Shown here: positions 52,186-60,644 of the stretch, one piece after another
Layout of the letters: each line of letters opens with the position of its first letter
Position numbering within the stretch: the stretch's first letter is position 1
Origin: Enterococcus malodoratus ATCC 43197
Lineage (GTDB): Bacteria > Bacillota > Bacilli > Lactobacillales > Enterococcaceae
Length of the DNA stretch: 64,000 nucleotides
Direction of reading: 5' to 3'
Assembly (NCBI RefSeq): GCF_000407185.1
Contig: NZ_KE136482.1
Span: 930,001-994,000 of the forward strand
Translations under genes and position numbers: made by a program
Notes under the pieces: generated by a model
What the model saw: only the letters and a program-made list of their open reading frames with translations
Told to the model about the DNA's origin: nothing
Database searches by the model: none

Positions 52186-54321
52186 CTAGTTCTCTTCCCC
52201 TTGCTTTTCGATTCGATACTCTTTGTGGCTAGCATAAATACGATATTTTTGGTTTTTGAAATAGGTATAAAACTCAATTTCTTCGATCTCTTTCGGCAGA
52301 TGTGGATCAATCGTCAATTGATTATCGACCACTTGAAGATTGCAGAAACCATAAACGATCGTCATAAAGGTTCCGCCCATCGATGCCGTATGAATGCCGT
52401 CTTTGGTATTTTTATGGCTATTGTCCAAGTCAGTTCGCGCGTTTTTAGTAAAGTATTCGTAGCCTTTTTCGACCTGCCCTAAACGACTATAGACCGTTGA
52501 AAAGGTCGAGTAGGATAGCGAAGAATCATGCGTCGTCACCTCATCATAATAATTGATACTTTTTTCGATCGTAGCTTTCGCGAAAGAATCGGGAAACAGC
52601 ATTAACGCCAAAACGGCATCCGCCTGTTTAGAAATTTGATAACGATAAATCGTCAACGGATGGTAATTCAATAATAACGGATACTTGGTTTCTTCCTTCG
52701 AATACGGCCACGGTCCCTTATTCAAGAAATCGCGGTCTTGCGCAATGATTCCCCGTTCTTGGTCAAATGGAAGTGCCATCGCGGACGCAAACTTGGCCAA
52801 ATCCTGCAGCTCTTCCTCTTGCAGCTGAAGTTTTTCCGTTAAGGCGGTCCACGTTTCTGAACGAGTGCTTTTGAGCTCTTGTGCTAAGCGATTGATCCAT
52901 TCAAATTGATAAGCCACTAGTTGATTGGTGTAGTAGTTGTCAGTCACGAGAACGGTATACTCATCCGGTCCAGTGATTTTGTCGATATGGAAGATCCCAT
53001 TTTTCATGTAGCCGATCTCACTGAATACGCGCGCGGTCTCTAACAATACCTCAAATCCGCATTCCGCTATAAAATCGAGATCACCCGTATAGCGATAATA
53101 TTGAATAAACGCATAAGCAATATCCGCATTGATGTGATGCTGCGCCGAACCGCCTTCAAAAAATGGCGAGGACTCTGTCCCAGAAATCGTGCGCCACGGA
53201 TAAAGTGCGCCGGTTTGATAGCCGAAAAGCTGGCGGTTTTCCCGCGCCTTGCCCAAAATACTGTAGCGATACATCAACAGCTGCTTCGCCAAATTCGGAT
53301 TCAAATGCAAGAAAACGGGGAAAACGTACATCTCGGCATCCCAAAAATAGTGCCCCTCATATCCGCTGCCACTCAATCCCTTAGCGGCGATACTGGTCGT
53401 CCCGTTGGTTCCAAGCGATTGCAGCAACGCAAACGTACTATAATTGACACTTTCTTCCAGCATTTCCGTGCTTTTGATTTTCACTTGGGCACTTTGCCAA
53501 AATTCAGTTAAATAATCAGTTTGCTGCTGAACCAATTCCGCAAAACTACTTTCGATCCCAGCATGTCCTTGTTGCTGAAACGCGTAGCTTAAGTTTTTCT
53601 GATAGCTCGTTCCTTCTAATTTGGTGTGGATCACGATTCGTTCTTCTTCAATCGTTTGGCTCACTGTTTGGTTGTCGATCGACCAAGCCAACTCCGCTTC
53701 CAAATGTGAAGCCTTTGTACCAAATCTGCAGCGTTGATTCGCCAGATCAATCGCCTGAATCGTAATCTTTTGCAGATCGTGACTCATTCGCGGATCATTT
53801 TTATCGATCGTACGTACCGGATAAAAATTCAGGTGAGTCGTTAACTCAATCGTTTCGTCATGATTCAAGCGTTCGAAATCAATTTTCATAGAAAAAAGAT
53901 TTTTGGAGTGGAATGAGGCCAAGCGTGAAATCGTAATTTTTGTTTGGCATCCCTGCGGAGAAGTCCAGACTAAACGACGCACCGTAATCCCTTTTTCCAT
54001 ATCCAAATAGCGCTCACTGTCGCTGATTTCTCCCGCGGTGATCGAAAACTGTTCACCGCCAATCGTGATCAAGGTGGTTTGCCCATCGATCACGCTGATC
54101 ATCGTCTCGCCTGTTGGAGTGAAGCCATACATTTTTTCAGGGTAGTGAATGTCTTTAGTTTCGTAAAAACCATTGATGTAGGTTTCTCGATTAGTAGAAA
54201 AATGATCGTAATAGGCTTCTTCTAAATTTCCCCGCAACCCGATAAAGCCATTTCCGTTAAAGAACAGGCTCTCGGCTTTTTCCAGTGTTTCGGTTTCGTA
54301 ATCATTTAAATGGATTTTCAT
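52186..54321 (-). CDS. GH65 disaccharide(-phosphate) phosphorylase (MapP/TrePP-like)
   Basis: This 711-residue cytosolic phosphorylase has an N-terminal beta-sandwich (1-250), an (alpha/alpha)6 catalytic barrel and a C-terminal beta domain. GLSGSGYEGHYFWDAEMYVFP near residue 310 forms the substrate pocket. The catalytic Glu lies in FHIDKITGPDEYTVLV near residue 450. HTASMGGTFMTIVYGF near residue 648 resembles the phosphate-binding loop. Lying between a PTS EIIBC and pgmB, it most probably phosphorolyses a 6-phosphorylated disaccharide to glucose 6-phosphate and beta-glucose 1-phosphate, as MapP (maltose 6'-phosphate) in E. faecalis and TrePP (trehalose 6-phosphate) in Lactococcus do. Which disaccharide is not decided by sequence. 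A terminator-like hairpin precedes the gene. Confidence 0.9.
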   Translation of the reverse strand: MKIHLNDYETETLEKAESLFFNGNGFIGLRGNLEEAYYDHFSTNRETYINGFYETKDIHYPEKMYGFTPTGETMISVIDGQTTLITIGGEQFSITAGEISDSERYLDMEKGITVRRLVWTSPQGCQTKITISRLASFHSKNLFSMKIDFERLNHDETIELTTHLNFYPVRTIDKNDPRMSHDLQKITIQAIDLANQRCRFGTKASHLEAELAWSIDNQTVSQTIEEERIVIHTKLEGTSYQKNLSYAFQQQGHAGIESSFAELVQQQTDYLTEFWQSAQVKIKSTEMLEESVNYSTFALLQSLGTNGTTSIAAKGLSGSGYEGHYFWDAEMYVFPVFLHLNPNLAKQLLMYRYSILGKARENRQLFGYQTGALYPWRTISGTESSPFFEGGSAQHHINADIAYAFIQYYRYTGDLDFIAECGFEVLLETARVFSEIGYMKNGIFHIDKITGPDEYTVLVTDNYYTNQLVAYQFEWINRLAQELKSTRSETWTALTEKLQLQEEELQDLAKFASAMALPFDQERGIIAQDRDFLNKGPWPYSKEETKYPLLLNYHPLTIYRYQISKQADAVLALMLFPDSFAKATIEKSINYYDEVTTHDSSLSYSTFSTVYSRLGQVEKGYEYFTKNARTDLDNSHKNTKDGIHTASMGGTFMTIVYGFCNLQVVDNQLTIDPHLPKEIEEIEFYTYFKNQKYRIYASHKEYRIEKQGEEN

Positions 54322-54334
54322 CAGATACTCCTTT

Positions 54335-54373
54335 AAAAAAGTAGAATAGAAGACTCCGCTTCTATCCTACTTT
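54335..54373 (-). terminator. Internal terminator between EIIBC and GH65 genes
   Basis: On the minus strand GTAGGATAGAAG pairs with CTTCTATTCTAC (one wobble) around 6 nt, followed by six T. It stands inside the operon, so it probably lowers expression of GH65 and pgmB relative to the upstream genes, or acts as a processing site. Confidence 0.8.
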
Positions 54374-54380
54374 GATTTTT

Positions 54381-55823
54381 TTATGAATGAACAGCTAAAC
54401 CTTCAGCCGCTTTTTCAGCGGGTGCTGCGACTTCGTTTTTTTCATCCTTTTGCAGAACAAGTGTCAATACAAAGGATAGAACGACAGACATTAGCATCAT
54501 GATCAATCCAGCGATCACGTTGCTGGTGCCCTTGTCTCCTGAAAAACCTAAGATCGCCATCAAACTGTTTTGCGGCACATATAACGTAACGTGCATCAAG
54601 CCGGCAAAGCAGCCAGATATTCCGGCACTAATACAAGCCGCGACTAATGGTTTTTTGTATTTCATCGTAATCCCGTATAAAGCAGGTTCGGTGATTCCCA
54701 TGATTGCGGAGATTCCCGCTGCGGCCGCGATAGATTTCACGTTTTTCTCTTTCGATTTAAACGCTACCGCTAACGTCGCACCGCCTTGTGCTAAATTCGC
54801 ACAGATTTGGGCAACTAAAATCAGTGATTCTGTCCCAGTTGCCGCAAAGGATGCAACAAAAATCGGTGTCAAGGCATGATGCATCCCAGTCATTACGATA
54901 AATGGCATCGCTGCGGCTAGTAAAGCCACCATAATAAAGCCTAATTGTCCTTGCATCAGGTTGATTACCCAAGCCAAGCCTTGACCGGCGTAATTTCCTA
55001 AAGGACCAATCACGATTAATGCTAATGGCGCTGTGATCAATAAAGTCAACGTAGGATTCAAAAGGATTTTTAAGGATTGCGGCGTGATTCTATCAACGCC
55101 CCGCTCAATATATGACATCACCCAAATCGTTAACAAAGCCGGGATAACGGAGGCTGCATAGATCACGCCCTGAATCGGCATTCCTAGAAAAGAGATCGGG
55201 TCTCCTGAAGCGACCCATTGACTGAAATTCGGGTGCAGAAAAACTCCAACGACAATAATAGCGATCGATGTGTTGACTTTAAATTTGTTCGCCGCAAAAA
55301 CAGCTAACAAGATCGGCATAAAGTAAAATGCGCCATCGCCGATAAAATCCAATACGCGATAAGTACTTGAGTCGGTCGACATCCAATTGAATGTAGTCGA
55401 CAGCGATAAAATCACCTTGATCATCCCAGCAGCGGTCAAGGCTGGAATCATTGGCGTCATACAGCCAGTGATCGTATCCACGACTTTATTGAAAATGCTG
55501 GTTTCCTTCGCTGGTCTGTTTGGTGTTGCGCTGGTTCCATCAGAAGACAATTTTTTTACTTCTGCATCCCCATTGGTTACGCCTTGATGAATAACTTCTT
55601 CAAAGACCTCCCCAACATGGCTGCCAATAATTACCTGCAGCTGCGTCGGTGTCGGATTCACCCCTACTACCCCATCGATTTCTTTCAACTGATCCAGCTT
55701 TGCCGCTGCTGGATCTTTCAAATCAAACCTTAAACGAGTCGCACAATGGACGGCTGAATTTACGTTGTCCATTCCCCCAAGACCTTGAATAATTTCTTTC
55801 GATAATTGCTGATACTTTCTCAT
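54381..55823 (-). CDS. PTS EIIBC, glucose/beta-glucoside superfamily (no IIA domain)
   Basis: This 480-residue permease has IIB at residues 1-85 (phospho-Cys in AVHCATRLRFDL near residue 27), then a linker and a IIC domain with about ten TM helices (115-460). Unlike bglP there is no C-terminal IIA domain, so phosphate must come from a IIA in trans, for example that of BglP or a Crr-like protein. Such EIIBC proteins occur for trehalose, sucrose and maltose. It lies between a GH1 6-phospho-beta-glucosidase and a GH65 phosphorylase; the transported sugar is uncertain. The gene is 20 bp after the GH1 gene. Confidence 0.93.
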   Translation of the reverse strand: MRKYQQLSKEIIQGLGGMDNVNSAVHCATRLRFDLKDPAAAKLDQLKEIDGVVGVNPTPTQLQVIIGSHVGEVFEEVIHQGVTNGDAEVKKLSSDGTSATPNRPAKETSIFNKVVDTITGCMTPMIPALTAAGMIKVILSLSTTFNWMSTDSSTYRVLDFIGDGAFYFMPILLAVFAANKFKVNTSIAIIVVGVFLHPNFSQWVASGDPISFLGMPIQGVIYAASVIPALLTIWVMSYIERGVDRITPQSLKILLNPTLTLLITAPLALIVIGPLGNYAGQGLAWVINLMQGQLGFIMVALLAAAMPFIVMTGMHHALTPIFVASFAATGTESLILVAQICANLAQGGATLAVAFKSKEKNVKSIAAAAGISAIMGITEPALYGITMKYKKPLVAACISAGISGCFAGLMHVTLYVPQNSLMAILGFSGDKGTSNVIAGLIMMLMSVVLSFVLTLVLQKDEKNEVAAPAEKAAEGLAVHS

Positions 55824-55842
55824 TGTTTGATACTCCTTTCAT

Positions 55843-57276
55843 CTATTCAAATACGACGGCACCATTTGACGAAATAACCTTTTGATAAAATGCAAAACTA
55901 TCCTTTTTATATCGCTGATGCGATCCATTGTTTTCATCGTCTTGATCCACGTAGATCACACCGTAGCGCTTACTTATTTTTCCTTCGCTGACACTCGGCA
56001 AATCGATAATGCCCCACATGAGATACCCCATTAAATCAATCCCGTCCTCTTCCACAGCCAGCAGCATGTTTTTAACATGTCCGTGAAGATAATGGATGCG
56101 ATAATCGTCATGCACCTGTCCTTCAGTGAATACATCCTGCGTTCCGATCCCATTTTCTACAATGAATAATGGTTTGTGGTAGCGATCCTGCAATTGATTC
56201 AACGTGATTCTTAAACCTAACGGATCATCCTGCCACACGCTCTTGCCTTTTGGCAAATAAGGATTTCGCAGAGTCGTATAGCCATTCGTAGCTACACGAT
56301 CGATCCCATTTTCTTCAGCCGCGGTACAGGCACTAGAATAATAACTAAAGGAAACAAAGTCGACTGTATTATCTTTTAAAATCGCTCGATCTTCCGGCTG
56401 AATCACTAATTTCAATCCTTTTTCGGCTGCAAAGTGAGCAAAGAATTTCGGATAGTCGCCGAACACTTGAACATCGGAAAAGAGCAAGTTTTCCTTTTCC
56501 TGCTGCAATGCCGCAAAGACATCTTTCGGATCACAGGTATAAGCATACGTTTTCCCCGCTGCCAGCATCGCACCAAATTGATTTTCTGGATCGATTTGCT
56601 TTCCAGCCTTGATAGCTAAGGCATTCGCTACTAATTGATGATGACCTGCTTGATATTGGATCGATAAATTATCTTTCCCTTCTTCAAACAAAATGCCGCC
56701 GCCAATAAAAGGAATGTGCAAGACCATGTTCATCTCATTAAAGGGAATCCAATACTTGATCCGCCCTTTAAAACGTCGCATCACGGTTTCCGCATAATGA
56801 CCGAATAGATCAACAACCCTGCGATTTTCCCACCCGTTGTACTTTTTCACCAGCTGGATCGGAATCTCAAAATGCGACAGCGTCACAATCGGTTCTATTT
56901 GATGCTTTTCTAACTCCGTTAAAAGTTTTTCATAAAATTGAATTCCTGCTTCATTCGGCTCTGCTTCTTCGCCAGTCGGAAATATCCGCGACCACGAGAT
57001 CGAAAAGCGAAAACTATTCACGCCTAATTCCTTTAATAAGGCAATATCCGCTTGATAATGATGATAAAAATCATTGCCGTTTCGGCCAGGATAAATTTCA
57101 TCCCCGGTTGATTCTAAAATAGAAGCGGCTTGATTCTTATATACTGCCTTCAGCCGGCGATCATCCAATGGTAAATAGTCAAAATTTGACGGCTGGCGCC
57201 CATCCGCGAGATAATTTCCTTCACACTGCGCGGCAGAGACCGCCCCGCCCCATAAAAACTGTCTTTCTTTAGTCAT
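55843..57276 (-). CDS. GH1 6-phospho-beta-glucosidase
   Basis: This 477-residue cytosolic GH1 enzyme has the N-terminal fingerprint RQFLWGGAVSAAQCEGNY. The acid/base Glu is in WIPFNEMNMVL near residue 180 and the nucleophile Glu in LFIVENGIGTQDV near residue 372. The phosphate-binding stretch GIIDLPSVSEGKISKRYG is present. About 45% of positions look shared with the bglA product at 42514, so this is a paralogue rather than a copy. It is the first gene of an operon that also encodes EIIBC, a GH65 phosphorylase and PgmB; two different ways to split a phosphorylated disaccharide in one operon is unusual. AGGGAG precedes ATG 57276 and a cre box lies at 57298. Confidence 0.94.
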   Translation of the reverse strand: MTKERQFLWGGAVSAAQCEGNYLADGRQPSNFDYLPLDDRRLKAVYKNQAASILESTGDEIYPGRNGNDFYHHYQADIALLKELGVNSFRFSISWSRIFPTGEEAEPNEAGIQFYEKLLTELEKHQIEPIVTLSHFEIPIQLVKKYNGWENRRVVDLFGHYAETVMRRFKGRIKYWIPFNEMNMVLHIPFIGGGILFEEGKDNLSIQYQAGHHQLVANALAIKAGKQIDPENQFGAMLAAGKTYAYTCDPKDVFAALQQEKENLLFSDVQVFGDYPKFFAHFAAEKGLKLVIQPEDRAILKDNTVDFVSFSYYSSACTAAEENGIDRVATNGYTTLRNPYLPKGKSVWQDDPLGLRITLNQLQDRYHKPLFIVENGIGTQDVFTEGQVHDDYRIHYLHGHVKNMLLAVEEDGIDLMGYLMWGIIDLPSVSEGKISKRYGVIYVDQDDENNGSHQRYKKDSFAFYQKVISSNGAVVFE

Positions 57277-57297
57277 CTATTTTTCTCCCTCTTAAAT

Positions 57298-57312
57298 CGT
57301 ATCCGTTTTCAT
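57298..57312 (-). promoter_or_regulatory. Candidate cre (CcpA) site of the GH1-EIIBC-GH65-pgmB operon
   Basis: ATGAAAACGGATACG on the minus strand matches the cre consensus except at its last base. It lies just upstream of the GH1 ribosome binding site. Confidence 0.65.
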
Positions 57313-57391
57313 TCGTGTTGATACTTTTATTATAGCGAGGAAATCTTTTTTTCATTCCCCCATTTTTGTTGTATTATTCTCAAATATTGTC

Positions 57392-57424
57392 GAAAGGCAA
57401 TTACCGAATCAGTAATTGCCTTTC
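57392..57424. terminator. Terminator of the AraC-family gene
   Basis: GAAAGGCAATTAC pairs perfectly with GTAATTGCCTTTC around 7 nt, directly after the AraC gene stop. Confidence 0.85.
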
Positions 57425-57430
57425 TCCTAC

Positions 57431-58285
57431 TTATTCTATTTTCATCGCATTGCGATATTCCAACGGTGCCATCGCCATGGAACTCTTAAATAGACGATAG
57501 AAGGTTTTATCACTTTCAAAACCGGTTTGCGTAATGATCTCTGATACTGGCAGATCGCTATTGATCAACAGCCATTTCGCCTTATCAATCCGATACTCAT
57601 TCAAAAAGGTTAGAAAGGTTTTCCCCGTGTTCTTCTTAAAAAATTTAGTAAAATAAAACGAACTATAGCCCGAAACCTCTGCAATATTCTGCAGCGTCAG
57701 TTCTTCCTGATAATGGGCCTCGACATAGCTGAAAATCACGTCCAGCTTTTCCAACACATCCTGAGTCGCCAGCTTTTTGATCTTTTTTGATTGCTTCGCC
57801 TGTTTTGGAACGTTGCGTAATAGTAAAGTAATCAGCTGAAAAAGCTCGGCTCTTAAGGCGAATTGGTAGCCTGTTTCCTGTTTTTCGGATTCCAAATTCA
57901 TGGCCTCAAGTAATCGCCGAACAGTGGCTTCGTCTTCACGTTCCCACTGAGGACTGATCGGCAGAACTTCCGCAAACAGCTTTTGCAAATCAAGATTCTC
58001 TTTATTCACCGCGGTAAAATAGGATAGATCAAATTGATAAACAAATCGTTCACTGCCTGGCGAGGCCAAGACATAATGAATCAATCCACCGCCGATAAAA
58101 GCGATCTCCCCTTCACTTAACTTATAGGGCACGTCATCGATTCCCAATGAGATCGTTCCCTTGGTCACGTAGATCAATTCGACTTCGCGATGCCAATGAG
58201 GCGTCGTCAAAATATCACCGTCATTCACCAAAATCCGAAAAGGAAAATCTTTATCTAATTCAGGCATTTCCAAATAAATCGCCAT
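57431..58285 (-). CDS. AraC-family regulator of the adjacent sugar operon
   Basis: This 284-residue regulator has an N-terminal cupin (about 15-110, with TPHWHREVELIYVTKGTISLGI and SEGEIAFIGGGLIHYV). The C-terminal AraC DNA-binding domain is at about 185-280 (LTLQNIAEVSGYSSFYFTKFFKKNTGKTFLTFLNEYRI and PVSEIITQTGFESDKTFYRLFKSSMAMAPLEYR). ATG 58285 has AGAGGTGA at correct distance; the frame upstream covers that site. It lies immediately upstream of, and in the same direction as, the GH1-EIIBC-GH65-pgmB operon but ends in its own terminator, so it is the probable local activator. Confidence 0.9.
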   Translation of the reverse strand: MAIYLEMPELDKDFPFRILVNDGDILTTPHWHREVELIYVTKGTISLGIDDVPYKLSEGEIAFIGGGLIHYVLASPGSERFVYQFDLSYFTAVNKENLDLQKLFAEVLPISPQWEREDEATVRRLLEAMNLESEKQETGYQFALRAELFQLITLLLRNVPKQAKQSKKIKKLATQDVLEKLDVIFSYVEAHYQEELTLQNIAEVSGYSSFYFTKFFKKNTGKTFLTFLNEYRIDKAKWLLINSDLPVSEIITQTGFESDKTFYRLFKSSMAMAPLEYRNAMKIE

Positions 58286-58917
58286 CACGTTCACCTCTCG
58301 CTTCATTTTGACGGAAAACCGATCAAAAGTAAACGCTCCAATAGTTTAAGCCTGATAGGCAAATAAAAAAACACTCCTTCATACCAGTCGGCAGACCGTT
58401 TTAAAAGGAGGGAAAAATATTTTTTATTCCATTTGTAATCTCTCGCTGCTAAAAAAAACATCCAGTCGTTCAAATAAACTCCGAACGACCAGATGATAGA
58501 GAGCAGATTAATTATTTTTCGTCGCCCCAAACGGAGCGACAGCGAATTCATTCCTGCAAACAGGAACTCGATAGATACAGTCATGGCATAGTCTGCATCA
58601 CAAGACCAGTATACCACGCGGCTTTGACTGCAAATACCCGATCTTTTTAATGAATATAAACCATTTAAACATTTTGAATTACAAAGCCTTGATTCTGCTT
58701 TTTTGTGCTCTCCACCCTATTCCAAAAATCCTAGAGATGGCTTTAAGCAAGTGCATACAATAAAAAAACAGATGACTTTTAAAAATGGTGAGGGAAATTT
58801 CAAATGACCAACGACTTTTTCCCATAGTTGGTTTTATCGACCTGCGAACATATTGAAGCTTGCTGTACTGTTAAAGCTTTTTTGAGCAAGTTATTGATGA
58901 TAGATGCGATACTTCAG
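58286..58917. other. Long intergenic region, no convincing gene
   Basis: About 630 bp lie between two leftward regulator genes. An open frame at 58303-58617 (104 codons) lacks a ribosome binding site and has an improbable composition. I see no repeat, tRNA or riboswitch. The AraC gene promoter must lie here. It may hold decayed gene remnants. Confidence 0.5.
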
Positions 58918-59820
58918 TTAATCATCAGCCGCATAATTTGATAAAACTTCAGCTATTTCTTGCTTCATCCTGCACTTAAGACTATCGGGACTCAAAATCT
59001 TCATGTGTTTTCCATATGACAATAAGTGTCTAATCAGCCATTTTTGATCAGGCATTTGTGTCGATACGATGGCCGTTCCGTCCGGTTGAATGGCTATTTC
59101 ATCATGCTTAAATTCATCAAATACCCGGTATAAAATTTCTTTCGAAAAAGACAGCTTTAGAGATAACAGCTCCCCCTCCATTACGGGTTTAGATACTTTC
59201 GGAACCGTCATTGATGCAAACGTCTCATCGGTCATTCTGAGTGAACTCATCCGACTGATTTTGAAAAATCTAAATTCGTTTCTATTTAAGCAAAACGCCT
59301 GCAAATACCATGTTTGTGATTTAAACACTAATTTCACCGGGTTGCATACCCTTTTTTCGGATTGACTTTTGGAACTTATATAATCAAATTCAACTTGCTT
59401 CTTAGCTAAAATCCCTGATTTCAGCAGCTCGAATTGAAGATTGTCTCTTTCCTGATACCACGGCGAAAAATCAACTTCTAGCCAATTATCAAATGAGAGG
59501 TTGAATACTGACTGCAATTTTGAATAAGATTGTTCACTGATCTCTGGAGTTACACTTTCGATTCCTTTAAGAGCTAGTAATAGATGCTCTTGCTCCTTCT
59601 TTGAAAGCAATACTTTATCCAGTATAAAATTATCCAGTAAATAAATACCGCCATTTCTGCCTGGTTCTGTGCAAATGGGAATTCCGAGAGCGCTAAGCAC
59701 GTCTAGATCTCTATAAATCGTTCTAGTAGAAACTTCAAATAGATTGGATAATTCAGTAGAAGTAGTTTTCTTCGTGTTCAAAAGGTGATAAATAATTCCA
59801 AATAAACGTCCATTATTCAC
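58918..59820 (-). CDS. YafY/DeoR-type regulator with WYL domain
   Basis: This 300-residue regulator has an N-terminal HTH_11 winged helix (LFGIIYHLLNTKKTTSTELSNLFEVSTRTIYRDLDVLSALGIPICTEPGRNGGIYL, residues 4-60). The WYL domain is at about 140-220, with its namesake region as TWYLQAFCLNRNEFRFFKISRM. A WCX-like C-terminal domain follows. It is divergent from the GyrI-like gene, with a perfect palindrome between the starts. In Firmicutes this pair is common: the regulator controls a small effector-binding protein. The ligand is unknown. Confidence 0.92.
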   Translation of the reverse strand: MNNGRLFGIIYHLLNTKKTTSTELSNLFEVSTRTIYRDLDVLSALGIPICTEPGRNGGIYLLDNFILDKVLLSKKEQEHLLLALKGIESVTPEISEQSYSKLQSVFNLSFDNWLEVDFSPWYQERDNLQFELLKSGILAKKQVEFDYISSKSQSEKRVCNPVKLVFKSQTWYLQAFCLNRNEFRFFKISRMSSLRMTDETFASMTVPKVSKPVMEGELLSLKLSFSKEILYRVFDEFKHDEIAIQPDGTAIVSTQMPDQKWLIRHLLSYGKHMKILSPDSLKCRMKQEIAEVLSNYAADD

Positions 59821-59848
59821 TATTTTGCTCCTTACAAACTTTTTTTAT

Positions 59849-59875
59849 AAACTATGACACAGGATGTCATAGTTT
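59849..59875. promoter_or_regulatory. Palindromic operator AAACTATGACA-N5-TGTCATAGTTT
   Basis: A perfect 11-bp inverted repeat with a 5-bp spacer lies in the 95-bp gap between the WYL regulator and GyrI-like genes. It covers the region where both promoters should lie (a -10-like TAGTATTAT follows at about 59879). It is the obvious binding site of the regulator, giving autoregulation and control of the divergent gene. Confidence 0.85.
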
Positions 59876-59915
59876 GCATAGTATTATTGAAACATACTAG
59901 TTAGGAGGTTTTGAA

Positions 59916-60317
59916 ATGAAGTTTTCAATTTCTAATACAATTAGAACAAATAATTTTACTGATCCTGATATTCAAACAAAATTAATGAACCTATGGAAAG
60001 AAAATGCGGCGTTTATTCAGCAGGCTAATGAAAAAAAGCAAACAGTCGCAGCGATATACCATGATTACGAGAGTGATTACAAAGGGGATTATTCTGTTTC
60101 GATAGCAAAAGAAAGCGACTCTGATGATGCGTTCGATACGTCTAAGTATCAATGGAAAGAATATAGCGTTGATCGTTCGGATAGTCTGGGCGTCTTAAAT
60201 GCTTGGAAGCAAGTATGGGCTGATGAGGATGCTCAAGTCATCGATCGCGTATATGATTTTGACTTTGAGCGATATAATCCTTCTGGAGAAATCGCTATTT
60301 TGATAGCCGTCCAATAA
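59916..60317 (+). CDS. GyrI-like effector-binding domain protein
   Basis: This 133-residue cytosolic protein resembles the stand-alone GyrI-like/AraC effector-binding domain (SHS2 fold) proteins linked to WYL regulators: YESDYKGDYSVSIAKES, then YSVDRSDSLGVLNAWKQVW and the C-terminal FERYNPSGEIAILIAVQ, where a Glu sits in the ligand pocket. Relatives bind, and some hydrolyse, small hydrophobic or cationic compounds. TAGGAGG is 8 nt before ATG 59916. Control by the divergent regulator through the palindrome at 59849 is likely. Confidence 0.88.
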   Translation: MKFSISNTIRTNNFTDPDIQTKLMNLWKENAAFIQQANEKKQTVAAIYHDYESDYKGDYSVSIAKESDSDDAFDTSKYQWKEYSVDRSDSLGVLNAWKQVWADEDAQVIDRVYDFDFERYNPSGEIAILIAVQ

Positions 60318-60644
60318 TCGGCTAATGAACACCAGAGTCATGATCCGCAAAAATAGACACAACAAAGAAGACAGTCGGCCCTACTCCGGTCGTTGTCTTT
60401 TTTTGTGATGCTAATTTTTAGGCCTTGATCACTTCATTTTTAACAAAAATCTTGCCTAAATCCGAAGTCTAAAGGTCATTCACTCATTGCTGCGATCGTA
60501 AAAGCATCCGCGGTCAAGCCCTTCTTGAAAAAATGAACATAGTTAAATAAAGGTACCGATTTTCTCAGTCCCAAATTTTTCCAAGCGCTCAATCTGACCT
60601 TTCAACCTTTATTCAATAATCGAAACTCCTTTTAAAACTAGCCT
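60318..60644. other. Intergenic region with terminator-like hairpin
   Basis: An imperfect hairpin (AGACAGTCGG...CCGGTCGTTGTCT) followed by seven T at about 60367-60404 probably ends the GyrI-like gene transcript. No ORF with a credible start was seen in the rest. Confidence 0.5.

Noticed and set aside
58303-58617. 104-codon leftward frame upstream of the AraC-type gene
   Set aside because: It has no ribosome binding site, an improbable composition and no recognisable domain. It overlaps the upstream part of the regulator gene.
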